Shown here: piece by piece, positions 1-9,187 of the stretch
How positions within the stretch are numbered: the first letter of the stretch is position 1
Layout: every line of letters starts with the position of its first letter
NCBI RefSeq assembly: GCF_001425825.1
Contig: NZ_LMDM01000001.1
Location: 476,257 to 540,256 of the forward strand
Direction: 5' to 3'
DNA: 64,000 bases
DNA from: Rhizobacter sp. Root1238
Lineage (GTDB): Bacteria > Pseudomonadota > Gammaproteobacteria > Burkholderiales > Burkholderiaceae_C
The notes under the pieces: generated by a model
Databases searched by the model: none
Told to the model about the DNA's origin: nothing
Seen by the model: only the letters and a program-made list of their open reading frames with translations
Translations under genes and position numbers: made by a program

Positions 1-1
1 C

Positions 2-511
2 CGCAGCGGCTGGTGGGCGCTGGTGCTGCTGATTCCGTACCTCGGCTCGGTCGTCAGCCTGGCGATGATGTTCTGGCCCGGCACCGACGGCGACAACGAC
101 TACGGGCCGCAGCCGCGCCAGGGCAATGGCGTCGCGGCCACGGTGATGGGCGTGCTGCTGGTGCTGATGCTGGGCGGCTCGCTGGTGTCGTACCGCTCTT
201 ACACCAAGCGGCTCGGTCACGAGGCGGCCGAGGCCCAGGGACAGGAGCAGTTCGACCCGCGCGCCGCGCAGGCCGCCGAGGTGATCACCGGTCCGGCGGC
301 ACAGCAGGCCTTCACCGACGAGTACCTGCCGCAGCCGAACCACAAGGCCTTCGCGTCGTCCGACAGCGGTGCCTTCGGCTGGCGGTCCGGCCAGGGGTCG
401 CCGCGCGAGGCGGCACGCCAGGCCCTGTCGGCCTGCGAGGCCAACCGCAAGCCCTACACCGAGCCGTGCCAGCTGATCAACGTCAACGGGCAGTGGCTGA
501 CGAAACGCTGA
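2..511 (+). CDS. DUF805-family membrane protein, 5'-truncated
   Basis: The reading frame is open from the left edge, so the N-terminus is missing and about 169 residues remain. The visible part begins with a hydrophobic segment followed by a short polar stretch GTDGDNDYGP, which matches the end of a DUF805 domain (small bacterial inner-membrane proteins that typically have a G-T-x-G-x-N-x-x-G-P motif after a transmembrane helix). A second hydrophobic segment (VAATVMGVLLVLMLGGSLVS) and a soluble C-terminal tail of about 100 residues follow. The tail is longer than in minimal DUF805 proteins. Function is unknown. The ATG at 23 is internal to the family domain and is unlikely to be the true start. 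Confidence 0.6.
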   Translation, partial: RSGWWALVLLIPYLGSVVSLAMMFWPGTDGDNDYGPQPRQGNGVAATVMGVLLVLMLGGSLVSYRSYTKRLGHEAAEAQGQEQFDPRAAQAAEVITGPAAQQAFTDEYLPQPNHKAFASSDSGAFGWRSGQGSPREAARQALSACEANRKPYTEPCQLINVNGQWLTKR

Positions 512-532
512 GCGGCCCGCCGCCGCGGCGCG

Positions 533-1174
533 TCACTCGGCGCCGGCGGCGGCCAGTTCGCGCAGCGCCCGCTCGAAGACCTCGGGCGGCTGGCCGCCCT
601 GGATCAGGTGGCGGTCATTGATGATCACCGACGGCACCGCCTGGATGCCGTGCTCGCGGTAGAACGCCTCGCGCTCGCGCACCTCGTCGGCGAATTCGTT
701 CGTCGCGAGCACCTCGCGGGCGCGTGTCGCGTCAAGCCCCACGTCGCCCGCCACCTTCACCAGCAGCTCGTGCGAGCTCGGGTCCTGCCCGTCGGTGAAG
801 TAGGCCTTCAGCAGCGCATGCTTCAGCGCGAGCTGGCGGCCTTCGAGTTCGGCCCAGTGCAGCAGCCGGTGCGCATCGAAGGTGTTGTAGATGCGCCCGC
901 GCAGGTCCATGCGGAACGTGAAGCCGAGCGCGGCGCCACGCGCGCGGATCGCCTCGCCGCTCTGTGCGCGCTGCTCGGCGGTCGCGCCGTATTTCTGCAT
1001 CAGGTGCTCGCCGATGTCCTGGCCCTGCGGTGCCATGTCGGGGTTCAGCTCGAACGGCTGGAAGTGCAGGTCCACCTTCACGCTGTCGCCCAATCGGGCG
1101 ATGCCCTCTTCGAGCGATTTGAGCCCGATGGCGCACCACGGGCAGGAAACGTCGGAAACGAAATCGATCTTCAT
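533..1174 (-). CDS. DsbA-family (FrnE-like) thiol oxidoreductase
   Basis: This 213-residue protein has a thioredoxin-fold CPWC active site at residues 11-14 right after the first beta strand, an alpha-helical insertion, and a cis-proline segment (AVPSV) near residue 183. That arrangement is typical of the DsbA/FrnE and 2-hydroxychromene-2-carboxylate isomerase superfamily. There is no signal peptide, so a cytoplasmic location is expected, unlike classical DsbA. FrnE-type members are linked to disulfide chemistry and oxidative-stress tolerance; the substrate here cannot be deduced. It is convergent with the DUF805 gene upstream and separated from the next minus-strand gene by 64 bases. Confidence 0.85.
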   Translation of the reverse strand: MKIDFVSDVSCPWCAIGLKSLEEGIARLGDSVKVDLHFQPFELNPDMAPQGQDIGEHLMQKYGATAEQRAQSGEAIRARGAALGFTFRMDLRGRIYNTFDAHRLLHWAELEGRQLALKHALLKAYFTDGQDPSSHELLVKVAGDVGLDATRAREVLATNEFADEVREREAFYREHGIQAVPSVIINDRHLIQGGQPPEVFERALRELAAAGAE

Positions 1175-1238
1175 GGTCCCGATTGGACCAGCCCCGCGAT
1201 CCCCTGGCGGGCCGACGGGGCATTCCGGCCGCCGCGGC

Positions 1239-2120
1239 TCACCCGAAGAGCTTCTGCAGGCGTTCTCTCACCTGCTGCGGCGTCAGGTCCTCCTTGTGGG
1301 TCGAGATGAACCACTGGTGGCCGAACGGGTCGATCAGGTGCCCGCTGCGATCGCCCCAGAACTGGTCGGCCACCGGCATCGTGATGCGCGCGCCGGACGC
1401 TACCGCCTGCTTCACGACCGCGTCGGTGTCGCTGACGTACAGCAGCGCCGAGCTCGACGAGCCGCCGAGCGTCAGCGGGCTCAGCGCCTGGTGCTCCGGC
1501 CGCTCTTCGGTCAGCATGAACTGCGCGCTTCCGACCTTCAGCTCGGCGTGCATCAGCTTGTTGTCCGGCGCGTCCATCTGCATCACCACCTGCGCGCCGA
1601 ACACCTTCTGGTACCACGCGACCGCTTCCTTCGCGCCCTTGACCACCAGGTAGGGCGTGCTGCCGGTGGCCGGCGGCACCGGATCGACCGCGCCGGCCTG
1701 CTTCGCGTCGATCTGCGCACGCAGCCGGTCTTCCTGCGCGCGCAGCTCGGGCGTGAACTCGGCGCCGAAGTCCTCGGCCTCGAAGACCTGGCGGATCTCG
1801 ATCTCCGACGACTCGCCCATCGGGTTCGGGCAGCGCTTGACCCAGGCGATCGCCTCGTCGAGCGAGTTCAGCTTCCAGATCCAGAAGCCGGCGATCAGCC
1901 CGTTGTCGCCGCTGAACGGGCCGTTGACGACGCTGCGCTCGCGCCCCTTGAAGCGCACGCGCGCGCCCTTCGAGCTCGGCTGCAGCCCTTCGCCGGCCTG
2001 CATCACGCCGGCCTCGACGAGCTCTTCGTTGAAGCGGCCCATCGCTTCGAGCAGCTGGGTGTCGGGCATCTCGCCGGCTTCGGAGTTCTTGTCGGCCTTG
2101 ATCAGGATCATGAATCGCAT
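1239..2120 (-). CDS. YciI (DGPF) domain fused to a VOC/glyoxalase domain
   Basis: The 293-residue protein begins MRFMILIKADKNSEAG, the usual opening of YciI/DGPF domain proteins, and carries that domain to about residue 125. From about residue 155 it has a VOC (glyoxalase/bleomycin-resistance) domain, with strands such as PYLVVKGAKEAVAWYQKVFG and a C-terminal segment containing DPFGHQW. The start at 2120 is favoured over one 13 codons upstream because AGGAG lies 7 bases before it. YciI proteins and the PhnB-like VOC proteins are usually separate small genes, so this is a two-domain fusion. The substrate is unknown; a binding or isomerase/dioxygenase-like role is possible. Confidence 0.8.
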   Translation of the reverse strand: MRFMILIKADKNSEAGEMPDTQLLEAMGRFNEELVEAGVMQAGEGLQPSSKGARVRFKGRERSVVNGPFSGDNGLIAGFWIWKLNSLDEAIAWVKRCPNPMGESSEIEIRQVFEAEDFGAEFTPELRAQEDRLRAQIDAKQAGAVDPVPPATGSTPYLVVKGAKEAVAWYQKVFGAQVVMQMDAPDNKLMHAELKVGSAQFMLTEERPEHQALSPLTLGGSSSSALLYVSDTDAVVKQAVASGARITMPVADQFWGDRSGHLIDPFGHQWFISTHKEDLTPQQVRERLQKLFG

Positions 2121-2208
2121 GCTGGATCTCCTTGGATGAATGGGAAGCGACGGCTTCATTCCCGCGACGCGTCGCGGCAGCGCAAATCGACATGCTGCGC
2201 CCTCTTTT

Positions 2209-2237
2209 TTGTAACCGCCGCAGCCCCCGGGTTATCT
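2209..2237 (+). promoter_or_regulatory. Candidate sigma-70 promoter for the cytochrome b561 gene
   Basis: TTGTAA at 2209-2214 and TTATCT at 2232-2237 are separated by exactly 17 bases in the divergent intergenic region. Transcription would begin about 38 bases before the ATG at 2282. Motif match only. Confidence 0.4.
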
Positions 2238-2281
2238 TTGCGGCTGCCAGCCACTTCCGGCCGCCGAGGCCGTGCGACGCC

Positions 2282-2977
2282 ATGCCGATCGAACCCTCCA
2301 TGCCGACGACGACGCCGGTGCGCGTCTGGGACCTGCCGACCCGGCTGTTCCACTGGCTGCTGGTGATCTGCATCGTCGGCTCGGTCGTCAGCGCCAAGCT
2401 CGGCGGCAACGCGATGGAGTGGCACCTGCGCTTCGGCCTGATGGTGTTCACGCTGCTGGCCTTCCGGCTGCTGTGGGGCTTCGTCGGCGGGCGCTGGTCG
2501 CGTTTCGCGAGCTTCCTCCATGCGCCGTCCACGCTGCTGCGCCACCTGCGCGGCCAAGGCCGGCGCGACGAATGGCTGGAGGTGGGCCACAGCCCGAGCG
2601 GCGCGCTGTCGGTGTTCGCGATGCTCGCGATCCTCGGGCTGCAGGTCGCCAGCGGGCTGGTGGCCGACGACGAGATCTCGACCACCGGGCCGCTGATCAA
2701 GTTCGTCAGCGGGGCCACCAGCAGCCTCGCAACCTCATGGCACAAGCACTGGGGCCAGTGGTTGATCTACCTGCTGGTCGCGCTGCACATCGCGGCCATC
2801 CTGTTCTACCTGCTCAAGCGCGGCAACAACCTGACCGGCGCGATGCTGCGCGGCGACAAGGCCTTGTCGGATGACACGCCGGCATCGCGCGACAGCGCGG
2901 CCACGCGTGCGCTCGCGCTGGTGCTGCTGCTCGCCTGCGCCGCGCTGGCAGCCTGGGTCTGGCGACTCGGCGCCTGA
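2282..2977 (+). CDS. Cytochrome b561-type membrane protein
   Basis: This 231-residue protein starts with VWDLPTRLFHW, the signature of the Ni/Fe-hydrogenase-like cytochrome b561 family. In this family the first histidine of the first helix is a haem ligand. Further helices follow at roughly residues 55-75, 100-125 and 160-185, the last containing LLVALHIAAILFY, whose histidine is a probable second haem ligand. A C-terminal hydrophobic segment ends in VWRLGA. Such proteins are di-haem inner-membrane electron carriers, often paired with a soluble cytochrome c. No cytochrome c gene is next to it here. The ATG at 2282 gives the family N-terminus; 2300 is an alternative. Confidence 0.85.
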   Translation: MPIEPSMPTTTPVRVWDLPTRLFHWLLVICIVGSVVSAKLGGNAMEWHLRFGLMVFTLLAFRLLWGFVGGRWSRFASFLHAPSTLLRHLRGQGRRDEWLEVGHSPSGALSVFAMLAILGLQVASGLVADDEISTTGPLIKFVSGATSSLATSWHKHWGQWLIYLLVALHIAAILFYLLKRGNNLTGAMLRGDKALSDDTPASRDSAATRALALVLLLACAALAAWVWRLGA

Positions 2978-2984
2978 CACCCAC

Positions 2985-3013
2985 CTGACAAGCCGGGCCG
3001 GGTTGCCTACACT
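2985..3013 (+). promoter_or_regulatory. Candidate sigma-70 promoter for the GNAT gene
   Basis: CTGACA at 2985-2990 and TACACT at 3008-3013 are separated by 17 bases. The -10 hexamer ends 10 bases before the ATG at 3024, so the mRNA would have a leader of only a few bases. Confidence 0.45.
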
Positions 3014-3023
3014 CGACACCTGC

Positions 3024-3533
3024 ATGGACACGCCCGTCATCGAACTGGTCGCCCCCGACACGCCGGAATTGCTCGACGCCACGCGCGCCATCATGCGCGA
3101 ATACGCCGACAGCCTGGGCATCGACCTCTGCTTCCAGGACTTCGAGAACGAACTCGCCCGCCTGCCCGGCGACTACGCCCCACCGACCGGCCACCTGCTG
3201 CTCGCGCTGGTCGACGGTGCCGTCGCCGGCTGCGGCGCGATCCGCGGGCTGCCCGACGCCGACTACGCGAACGCCTGCGAGATGAAGCGCCTGTTCGTGC
3301 GGCCGGCATTCCGCCGCTTCGGGCTCGGCCGCGTGCTCGCGCAGGCGCTGATCGACGAGGCGCGCCGTGCCGGCTATTCGTCGATGCTGCTGGACACGCT
3401 GGACGACATGGAAACCGCGCGCGGCCTGTACGCATCGCTCGGCTTCGAGGAAATCCCGCCGTACTACTACAACCCGATTCCCGGCGCGCACTACCTGAAG
3501 GTGGCGCTCGACTGGCAGACCTCGACCTACTAG
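3024..3533 (+). CDS. GNAT-family N-acetyltransferase
   Basis: This 169-residue single-domain protein has the GNAT order of elements: a substrate-side N-terminal region, a central strand (HLLLALVDGAVAGCGAIRG), the acetyl-CoA pyrophosphate-binding loop RRFGLGRVLAQALI, and a C-terminal segment with ARGLYASLGFEEIPPYYYNP. The Y-x-x-L-G-F-E-E element matches the CarN/YdfB-like acetyltransferase subset. The acceptor substrate cannot be told from sequence. Starting at 3024 removes a non-family N-terminal extension and fits the promoter just upstream. The gene lies 20 bases before the aldolase gene on the same strand, so read-through transcription is plausible. Confidence 0.85.
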   Translation: MDTPVIELVAPDTPELLDATRAIMREYADSLGIDLCFQDFENELARLPGDYAPPTGHLLLALVDGAVAGCGAIRGLPDADYANACEMKRLFVRPAFRRFGLGRVLAQALIDEARRAGYSSMLLDTLDDMETARGLYASLGFEEIPPYYYNPIPGAHYLKVALDWQTSTY

Positions 3534-3553
3534 CGACGACCAAGGAGACCACG

Positions 3554-4369
3554 ATGAATGCCTTTCGCCAGCTGCTCGGCTCGTCCGGTGCGCACCCCCC
3601 GATCGGCACGTGGATCTCGTCGGGCAGCCCGATCGTCGCCGAGGCGATGGGCTGTGCCGGCTTCGACTGGGGCGTGCTCGACATGGAGCATTCGCCGCTC
3701 GACCTGATGGACCTGGTGCACCTGCTGCAGGCGGTGTCGTCGACCAAGATGCTGCCGGTGGTGCGCGTGCCATGGAACGACGCGGTGGTGGTCAAGCGCG
3801 TGCTCGATGCCGGCGCGGCCACGCTGCTGTTTCCTTTCGTGCAGGACGCCGACGAAGCGCGCCGCGCGATCGCCGCGACCCGCTACCCGCCCGACGGCGT
3901 GCGCGGCATGGCCGGCATCAACCGCGGCTCGCGCTTCGGCACCATCGCCAACCACGCGACCACCGCCAACCAGCACATCGGCGCGATCATCCAGCTCGAG
4001 ACGCCGGCCGCCATCAAGCAGCTCGAGGCGATCGCCGCGGTGCCGGGGGTCGATGCGATCTTCCTCGGCCCGGCCGACCTGTCGGCGACGATGGGCCATG
4101 TCGGCCAGCCGATGCACCCGGCGGTGCTCGACCTGATGTCGCAAGGCGTGCAGCGCTGCAAGGCGATCGGCAAGCCGGTCGGCACCGTCGGCGGCACGCC
4201 CGAGGTGGTGGCGCAGTACCGCGCCGCCGGCTTCGATTTCGTCGCGATCGCGTCCGACCTCGGGCTGATGATGCGCGGCGCGCAGGCGTCGCTGGCCGCG
4301 CTGCGCACGCGCGACACCGAGCATGTGCACACGCTCGCGAGCGGCACGCGGGCCGAGGCCGCGTACTGA
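3554..4369 (+). CDS. HpcH/HpaI-family class II aldolase
   Basis: This 271-residue protein is typical in length for metal-dependent 2-keto-3-deoxy sugar-acid aldolases (GarL, RhmA, HpaI). Visible hallmarks are GTWISSGSPIVAEAM near the N-terminus, WGVLDMEHSPLD with the conserved acidic residue and catalytic-loop histidine, VPWND, and DAIFLGPADLSATMG with a metal-binding Glu/Asp environment. An AAGGAG ribosome-binding site sits 8 bases before the ATG. The enzyme splits a 2-keto-3-deoxy acid into pyruvate and an aldehyde; which acid is not determinable. The following epimerase and lactonase genes support a role in sugar or sugar-acid breakdown. Confidence 0.85.
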   Translation: MNAFRQLLGSSGAHPPIGTWISSGSPIVAEAMGCAGFDWGVLDMEHSPLDLMDLVHLLQAVSSTKMLPVVRVPWNDAVVVKRVLDAGAATLLFPFVQDADEARRAIAATRYPPDGVRGMAGINRGSRFGTIANHATTANQHIGAIIQLETPAAIKQLEAIAAVPGVDAIFLGPADLSATMGHVGQPMHPAVLDLMSQGVQRCKAIGKPVGTVGGTPEVVAQYRAAGFDFVAIASDLGLMMRGAQASLAALRTRDTEHVHTLASGTRAEAAY

Positions 4370-4507
4370 AATACCGTGAAGACGCGGGTTCGCCATCCCC
4401 AGAAAGAAGCGGAGCACCCTGCCGGTTTCGTTGCGGTACCGGCGTAGCATTGCCGCCATCCCGGGCGCCATGGGGCGCCCTGTGTTCCACCCTTGCCGGG
4501 AAGGCCA

Positions 4508-5368
4508 ATGACTGGATCGTCGAACAACAGCTTTGAATTGCACGCCGGCGCGCTGCGCCTGGCCGTCCGCCCGGACCTGGGCGGCACCATCGCCGGTCTT
4601 TGGCATCGCGACCAACCCATCCTCAGGTCCACCGAACCGGGCGACCTGACGTCCCCGCGGCTGGGCGGCAGCTACCCGATGGTGCCGTACTCGAACCGCC
4701 TCGGCTACCGCCGCTTCCGCTGGAAGGGCAAGGACTACACCACCGCGCCGAACTTCGACGACAGCCCGCATTCGTTGCACGGCGTGGCCTGGCAGCGCGC
4801 CTGGGAGGTGCTGTCGACCAGCGCCACCGAGCTGGTGCTCGGCTACACCCACGTGCCCGATGCGCACTGGCCGTTCCCGTTCGACGTGAAGCAGTACTTC
4901 ACGCTGACGCCGTCGCAATGCGGCGTGCAGCTGGTGCTGACCAACACGCACGATGCGCCGCAACCGGCCGGCGTCGGTTGGCACCCGTACTTCCACCGCC
5001 GCGAGCGCAGCCGGCTGCACATCGACCTGTCCGACCGCTGGGATTCCGACGCCACGCAGCTGCCGGTGCGCAAGCACCCGCAGCCGGGCATCGACGGCGA
5101 CGTGTCGCACCTCGGCTTCGACAACTGCTTCGAAGGCTGGACCGGCCCGGCGCGCATCCGCGACGAGAAGTTCTCGATGCAGGTGACCTCGTCGTTGCCC
5201 TACCTCGTCGTCTACACGCCGGCCGAGAAGCCGTACTACTGCGTCGAGCCGGTCAGCCACGTCAGCAACGCGATCCACATGGCCGACCCGGCGGCGCACG
5301 GGCTGCGCACGCTGCAGCCGGGCGAGAGCCTGGACGCGTGGATGAAGATCGACGTGTCCCCGGTCTGA
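4508..5368 (+). CDS. Aldose 1-epimerase family protein
   Basis: The 286-residue protein shows the galactose mutarotase fold signatures: PYSNRLGYRRFRWKGKDY, SLHGVAWQRAW with a conserved histidine, GVGWHPYFHRR with the second active-site histidine, and FDNCFEGW with the catalytic acid region. Such enzymes interconvert alpha and beta anomers of free aldoses in the cytoplasm. The start at 4508 has GGAAGG about 5 bases upstream. The gene abuts the lactonase gene with a single base between stop and start, so the two are almost certainly cotranscribed. The 138 bases before it hold a short GC-rich palindrome (GGGCGCC/GGCGCCC) near 4465 and no gene. Confidence 0.88.
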   Translation: MTGSSNNSFELHAGALRLAVRPDLGGTIAGLWHRDQPILRSTEPGDLTSPRLGGSYPMVPYSNRLGYRRFRWKGKDYTTAPNFDDSPHSLHGVAWQRAWEVLSTSATELVLGYTHVPDAHWPFPFDVKQYFTLTPSQCGVQLVLTNTHDAPQPAGVGWHPYFHRRERSRLHIDLSDRWDSDATQLPVRKHPQPGIDGDVSHLGFDNCFEGWTGPARIRDEKFSMQVTSSLPYLVVYTPAEKPYYCVEPVSHVSNAIHMADPAAHGLRTLQPGESLDAWMKIDVSPV

Positions 5369-5369
5369 G

Positions 5370-6278
5370 ATGCGCAACCTGATCCCTGACGCGCACGAGC
5401 CGCTGCCCGTGGCCGCCTCGGTGCTCGGCGAATCGCCGCTGTGGCACCCGGTGGAGCAGGCGCTCTACTGGTGCGACATCGCCGGCTTCGCGCTGAACCG
5501 GTTCGACCCGGCGAGTGGGCAGCATTCGCACTGGACCTTCGCGACCGAGGTCGCGAGCTGCGCCGCGATGCGCGACGGCGGCATGCTGCTGGCGATGCGC
5601 GACGGGCTGTGGCGCTTCGACACGCTCACCGGCGAGCGCACGCCGCTCGCCGCCGCGCCCTACGACCCGGCGCTCGAGCGCTTCAACGACGGCAAGTGCG
5701 ATCCGCAGGGCCGTTTCTGGGTCGGCACGATCTACGAGCCGCGCAAGCCGGCGCTGGCGGCGCTGTACTGCTTCAGCGGCGGCACGCTGCAGCGCATCGC
5801 CGACGACGTGACGGTGTCGAACGGCCTCGCGTGGAGCCCGGACGGCCGCACGATGTACTGGAGCGACACCACCTCGCACACCGTGTTCGCGATGGACTTC
5901 GACGGCGCGAGCGGCAGGCCCGGTCCGCGCCGTGTCTTCGCGCGCTTCCCGCTGAAGCAGCCGGAGCAGGACCTCGCGACGTATGGCGGAAGGCCCGACG
6001 GTGCGGCGGTCGACAGCGAAGGCGCGTACTGGTCGGCGATGTTCGAGGGCCAGCGGCTGCTGCGCCTGTCGCCCGCGGGCGAGGTGCTCGATGAGCTGAA
6101 GCTGCCGGTGCGCTGCGCGACGATGCCGTGCTTCGGCGGCCCCGACCTGAAGACGCTGTACGTGACGACCTCGCGCGAGAAGCGCCCGGCCGACGAACTG
6201 GCGCAGCAGCCGATGGCGGGCCGCGTGCTGGCGTTCAGGGTCGAGGTGCCGGGGTTGCCCGCGACCTTGTTCGGCTGA
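5370..6278 (+). CDS. SMP-30/gluconolactonase-family sugar lactonase
   Basis: This 302-residue beta-propeller protein has the family motifs LGESPLWHP (metal-binding Glu), ERFNDGKCDPQGRFWVGT (metal-binding Asn/Asp), VSNGLAWSPDGRTMYWSDT, and PDGAAVDSEGAYW. These place it in the SMP-30/GluL/AraB-lactonase group, which hydrolyses aldonolactones to aldonic acids with a divalent metal. With the upstream mutarotase and aldolase it outlines a non-phosphorylative sugar route: anomer exchange, oxidation to lactone, ring opening, and finally retro-aldol cleavage. The dehydrogenase and dehydratase steps are not encoded here, so that pathway is inference. Confidence 0.88.
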   Translation: MRNLIPDAHEPLPVAASVLGESPLWHPVEQALYWCDIAGFALNRFDPASGQHSHWTFATEVASCAAMRDGGMLLAMRDGLWRFDTLTGERTPLAAAPYDPALERFNDGKCDPQGRFWVGTIYEPRKPALAALYCFSGGTLQRIADDVTVSNGLAWSPDGRTMYWSDTTSHTVFAMDFDGASGRPGPRRVFARFPLKQPEQDLATYGGRPDGAAVDSEGAYWSAMFEGQRLLRLSPAGEVLDELKLPVRCATMPCFGGPDLKTLYVTTSREKRPADELAQQPMAGRVLAFRVEVPGLPATLFG

Positions 6279-6340
6279 TCCGATGCCCGCATGCCCGGCC
6301 TCTGTGTCGGGGTGTGTCAGGGACTGCGGGTCTTTGCCCA

Positions 6341-6346
6341 TATAAT
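6341..6346 (+). promoter_or_regulatory. Candidate -10 element of the ATP synthase operon
   Basis: A perfect TATAAT occurs 37 bases before the atpI start, unusual in DNA this GC-rich. No convincing -35 hexamer is seen at 16-18 bases upstream, so an activator or an imperfect -35 would be needed. Confidence 0.45.
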
Positions 6347-6382
6347 CCCGAGGCTTTGCTGCTGACGACTGTCTTCTCCGCC

Positions 6383-6856
6383 ATGACCGAACCCCTCGAC
6401 CGTGGCGTGGCCCCAGAAGATGGCACCGACGACCAGCCTTTCAAGACCCTGACGCGAGAAGAAGCCCAGGCCTTGCGAGGACGAATTCCCCAGGTGTCGC
6501 CCTGGAGGGTGGTGGCGGTGCAGGCGGTGGCGGGTTTGCTTTGCACGGCCATCGCGGTCGTCGTGACGCAACTGATGGGACAAGGATCTGGTGCTGCCTG
6601 GTCGGCGTTGTACGGCGCGGCGGCGGTTGTTCTTCCGGCGGCATTGCTCGCCAGGGGAATGACACGAGGAACACGAAACGCGATGGCTGCGGCCGTCGGC
6701 TTCATGTTCTGGGAAATGTTGAAGATTGCAGTTGCCATCGCGATGCTGGTGATTGCAGCAAAAGTTGTGCCCAACCTCAGTTGGCCAGTGCTGCTGGTGA
6801 CGATGGTGGTGTGCATGAAGGTGAACTGGCTGGCGCTGCTGTGGCGCCGCCGCTGA
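6383..6856 (+). CDS. atpI: ATP synthase assembly/accessory subunit I
   Basis: The 157-residue protein has a soluble N-terminus of about 45 residues and four hydrophobic segments (about residues 50-68, 75-90, 100-120 and 130-148). It sits directly before atpB, which is the standard position of atpI. AtpI proteins are poorly conserved and help assemble the c-ring; they are not part of the finished enzyme. The start is the first ATG after the putative promoter and lies 33 bases downstream of the expected transcription start. Identification rests on position and topology more than on residue motifs. Confidence 0.8.
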   Translation: MTEPLDRGVAPEDGTDDQPFKTLTREEAQALRGRIPQVSPWRVVAVQAVAGLLCTAIAVVVTQLMGQGSGAAWSALYGAAAVVLPAALLARGMTRGTRNAMAAAVGFMFWEMLKIAVAIAMLVIAAKVVPNLSWPVLLVTMVVCMKVNWLALLWRRR

Positions 6857-6875
6857 TGGATACAGGGTTTCACGA

Positions 6876-8053
<1,178 letters not shown>

Positions 8054-8104
8054 GCCGCGCCGGACCACCGGAGCCCCTCTCTCTTTAGTTCCAGAGGCAA
8101 CAAC

Positions 8105-8575
8105 GTGAGCATCAACGCTACGCTGATCGCGCAGTTGATCGTGTTCCTGATCCTGGTCGGGTTCACGATGAAATTCGTGTGGCCGCCCATCGTGAAGGCC
8201 CTCGACGAGCGTGCGCAGAAGATCGCCGACGGCCTGTCGGCCGCCGACAAGGCGAAAGCCGACCTGAGCGCCGCCAACCGCCGCGTCGAAGAGCAGCTGT
8301 CTGCCGCTCGCAACGAAACCGCGCAGCGCCTGGCCGATGCCGAGCGCCTGGCCCAGGCGATGGTCGAAGAGGCCAAGACCCGCGCCAGCGAAGAGGGCGC
8401 GAAGATCGTCGCTGCCGCCAAGGCCGAAGCCGCGCAGGAATCGGTGAAGGCCCGCGAGGCGCTGCGCGAGCAGGTCGCCGCCCTGGCCGTCAAGGGTGCC
8501 GAGCAGATCCTCCGCAAGGAAGTCAACGCCGGCGTCCACGCCGACCTGTTGAACCGCCTGAAGACGGAACTCTGA
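8105..8575 (+). CDS. atpF: F1Fo ATP synthase subunit b (GTG start)
   Basis: The 156-residue protein has one N-terminal membrane helix ([20 protein letters not shown]) followed by a long, charged, Ala-rich helix forming the peripheral stalk dimer. The start codon is GTG at 8105: the family N-terminus (M-x-x-N-A-T-L-I) begins exactly there and no upstream ATG is in frame. The length equals that of E. coli AtpF. The stop is 2 bases before the atpH start, so the two are translationally linked. Confidence 0.96.
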   Translation: MSINATLIAQLIVFLILVGFTMKFVWPPIVKALDERAQKIADGLSAADKAKADLSAANRRVEEQLSAARNETAQRLADAERLAQAMVEEAKTRASEEGAKIVAAAKAEAAQESVKAREALREQVAALAVKGAEQILRKEVNAGVHADLLNRLKTEL

Positions 8576-8577
8576 CC

Positions 8578-9111
8578 ATGGCCGAGCTCGCTACCATCGC
8601 CCGCCCGTACGCGGAAGCGCTGTTCCAGGTCGCCGGCAAAGGTGACCTGAAGCAGGCCTCCGAGCAGCTCGACGCGATCGCGGCCGTTGCCGCGAACGCG
8701 CAGATGCGCCAGTACGCCGACAACCCGAAGGCGACCGTCGACCAGGTGTTCGACGTGATCACCTCGGTCGTCAAGTCGCCGCTGTCCGACGCCACGCGCA
8801 ACCTGCTGCGCGCGATCATCGAGAACGGCCGCCTGGCCGCGCTGCCCGAAGTGGCGGAGCAGTTCCATGCGCTGGTCAGCGAACGCTCGGGCGTGTCGGA
8901 AGCCACCGTCTACAGCGCGTTCCCGATCGACGCGGCGCAGCTGACGGCCGTGGTCGCGTCGCTCGAGAAGCGCTTCGGTCGCAAGCTGACGGCCAGCGTG
9001 CAGGTCGAGCCCGAACTGATCGGCGGCATCCGCGTGGTGGTCGGCGACGAGGTGCTCGACACCTCGGTCAAGGCCCGTCTCGAACAAATGAAGGTGGCGC
9101 TCACGGCGTGA
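8578..9111 (+). CDS. atpH: F1Fo ATP synthase subunit delta
   Basis: This 177-residue protein opens with [15 protein letters not shown], the classic OSCP/delta N-terminus. It ends with the conserved segment [23 protein letters not shown]. The delta subunit joins F1 to the b-subunit stalk. The start at 8578 follows the atpF stop by 2 bases. The 76 bases after it, before atpA, contain no recognisable signal. Confidence 0.96.
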   Translation: MAELATIARPYAEALFQVAGKGDLKQASEQLDAIAAVAANAQMRQYADNPKATVDQVFDVITSVVKSPLSDATRNLLRAIIENGRLAALPEVAEQFHALVSERSGVSEATVYSAFPIDAAQLTAVVASLEKRFGRKLTASVQVEPELIGGIRVVVGDEVLDTSVKARLEQMKVALTA

Positions 9112-9187
9112 CGACCCGCAAGGGTTGTCCGCCGCAGGCGACAGCATTCCAACCTGCAGGCCAGCGTGCCGCGGACCGGAGAAAGCA

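Noticed and set aside
6383..6873. Minus-strand ORFs opposite atpI
   Set aside because: They are antisense to atpI, lack domains, and one would remove the operon promoter region.
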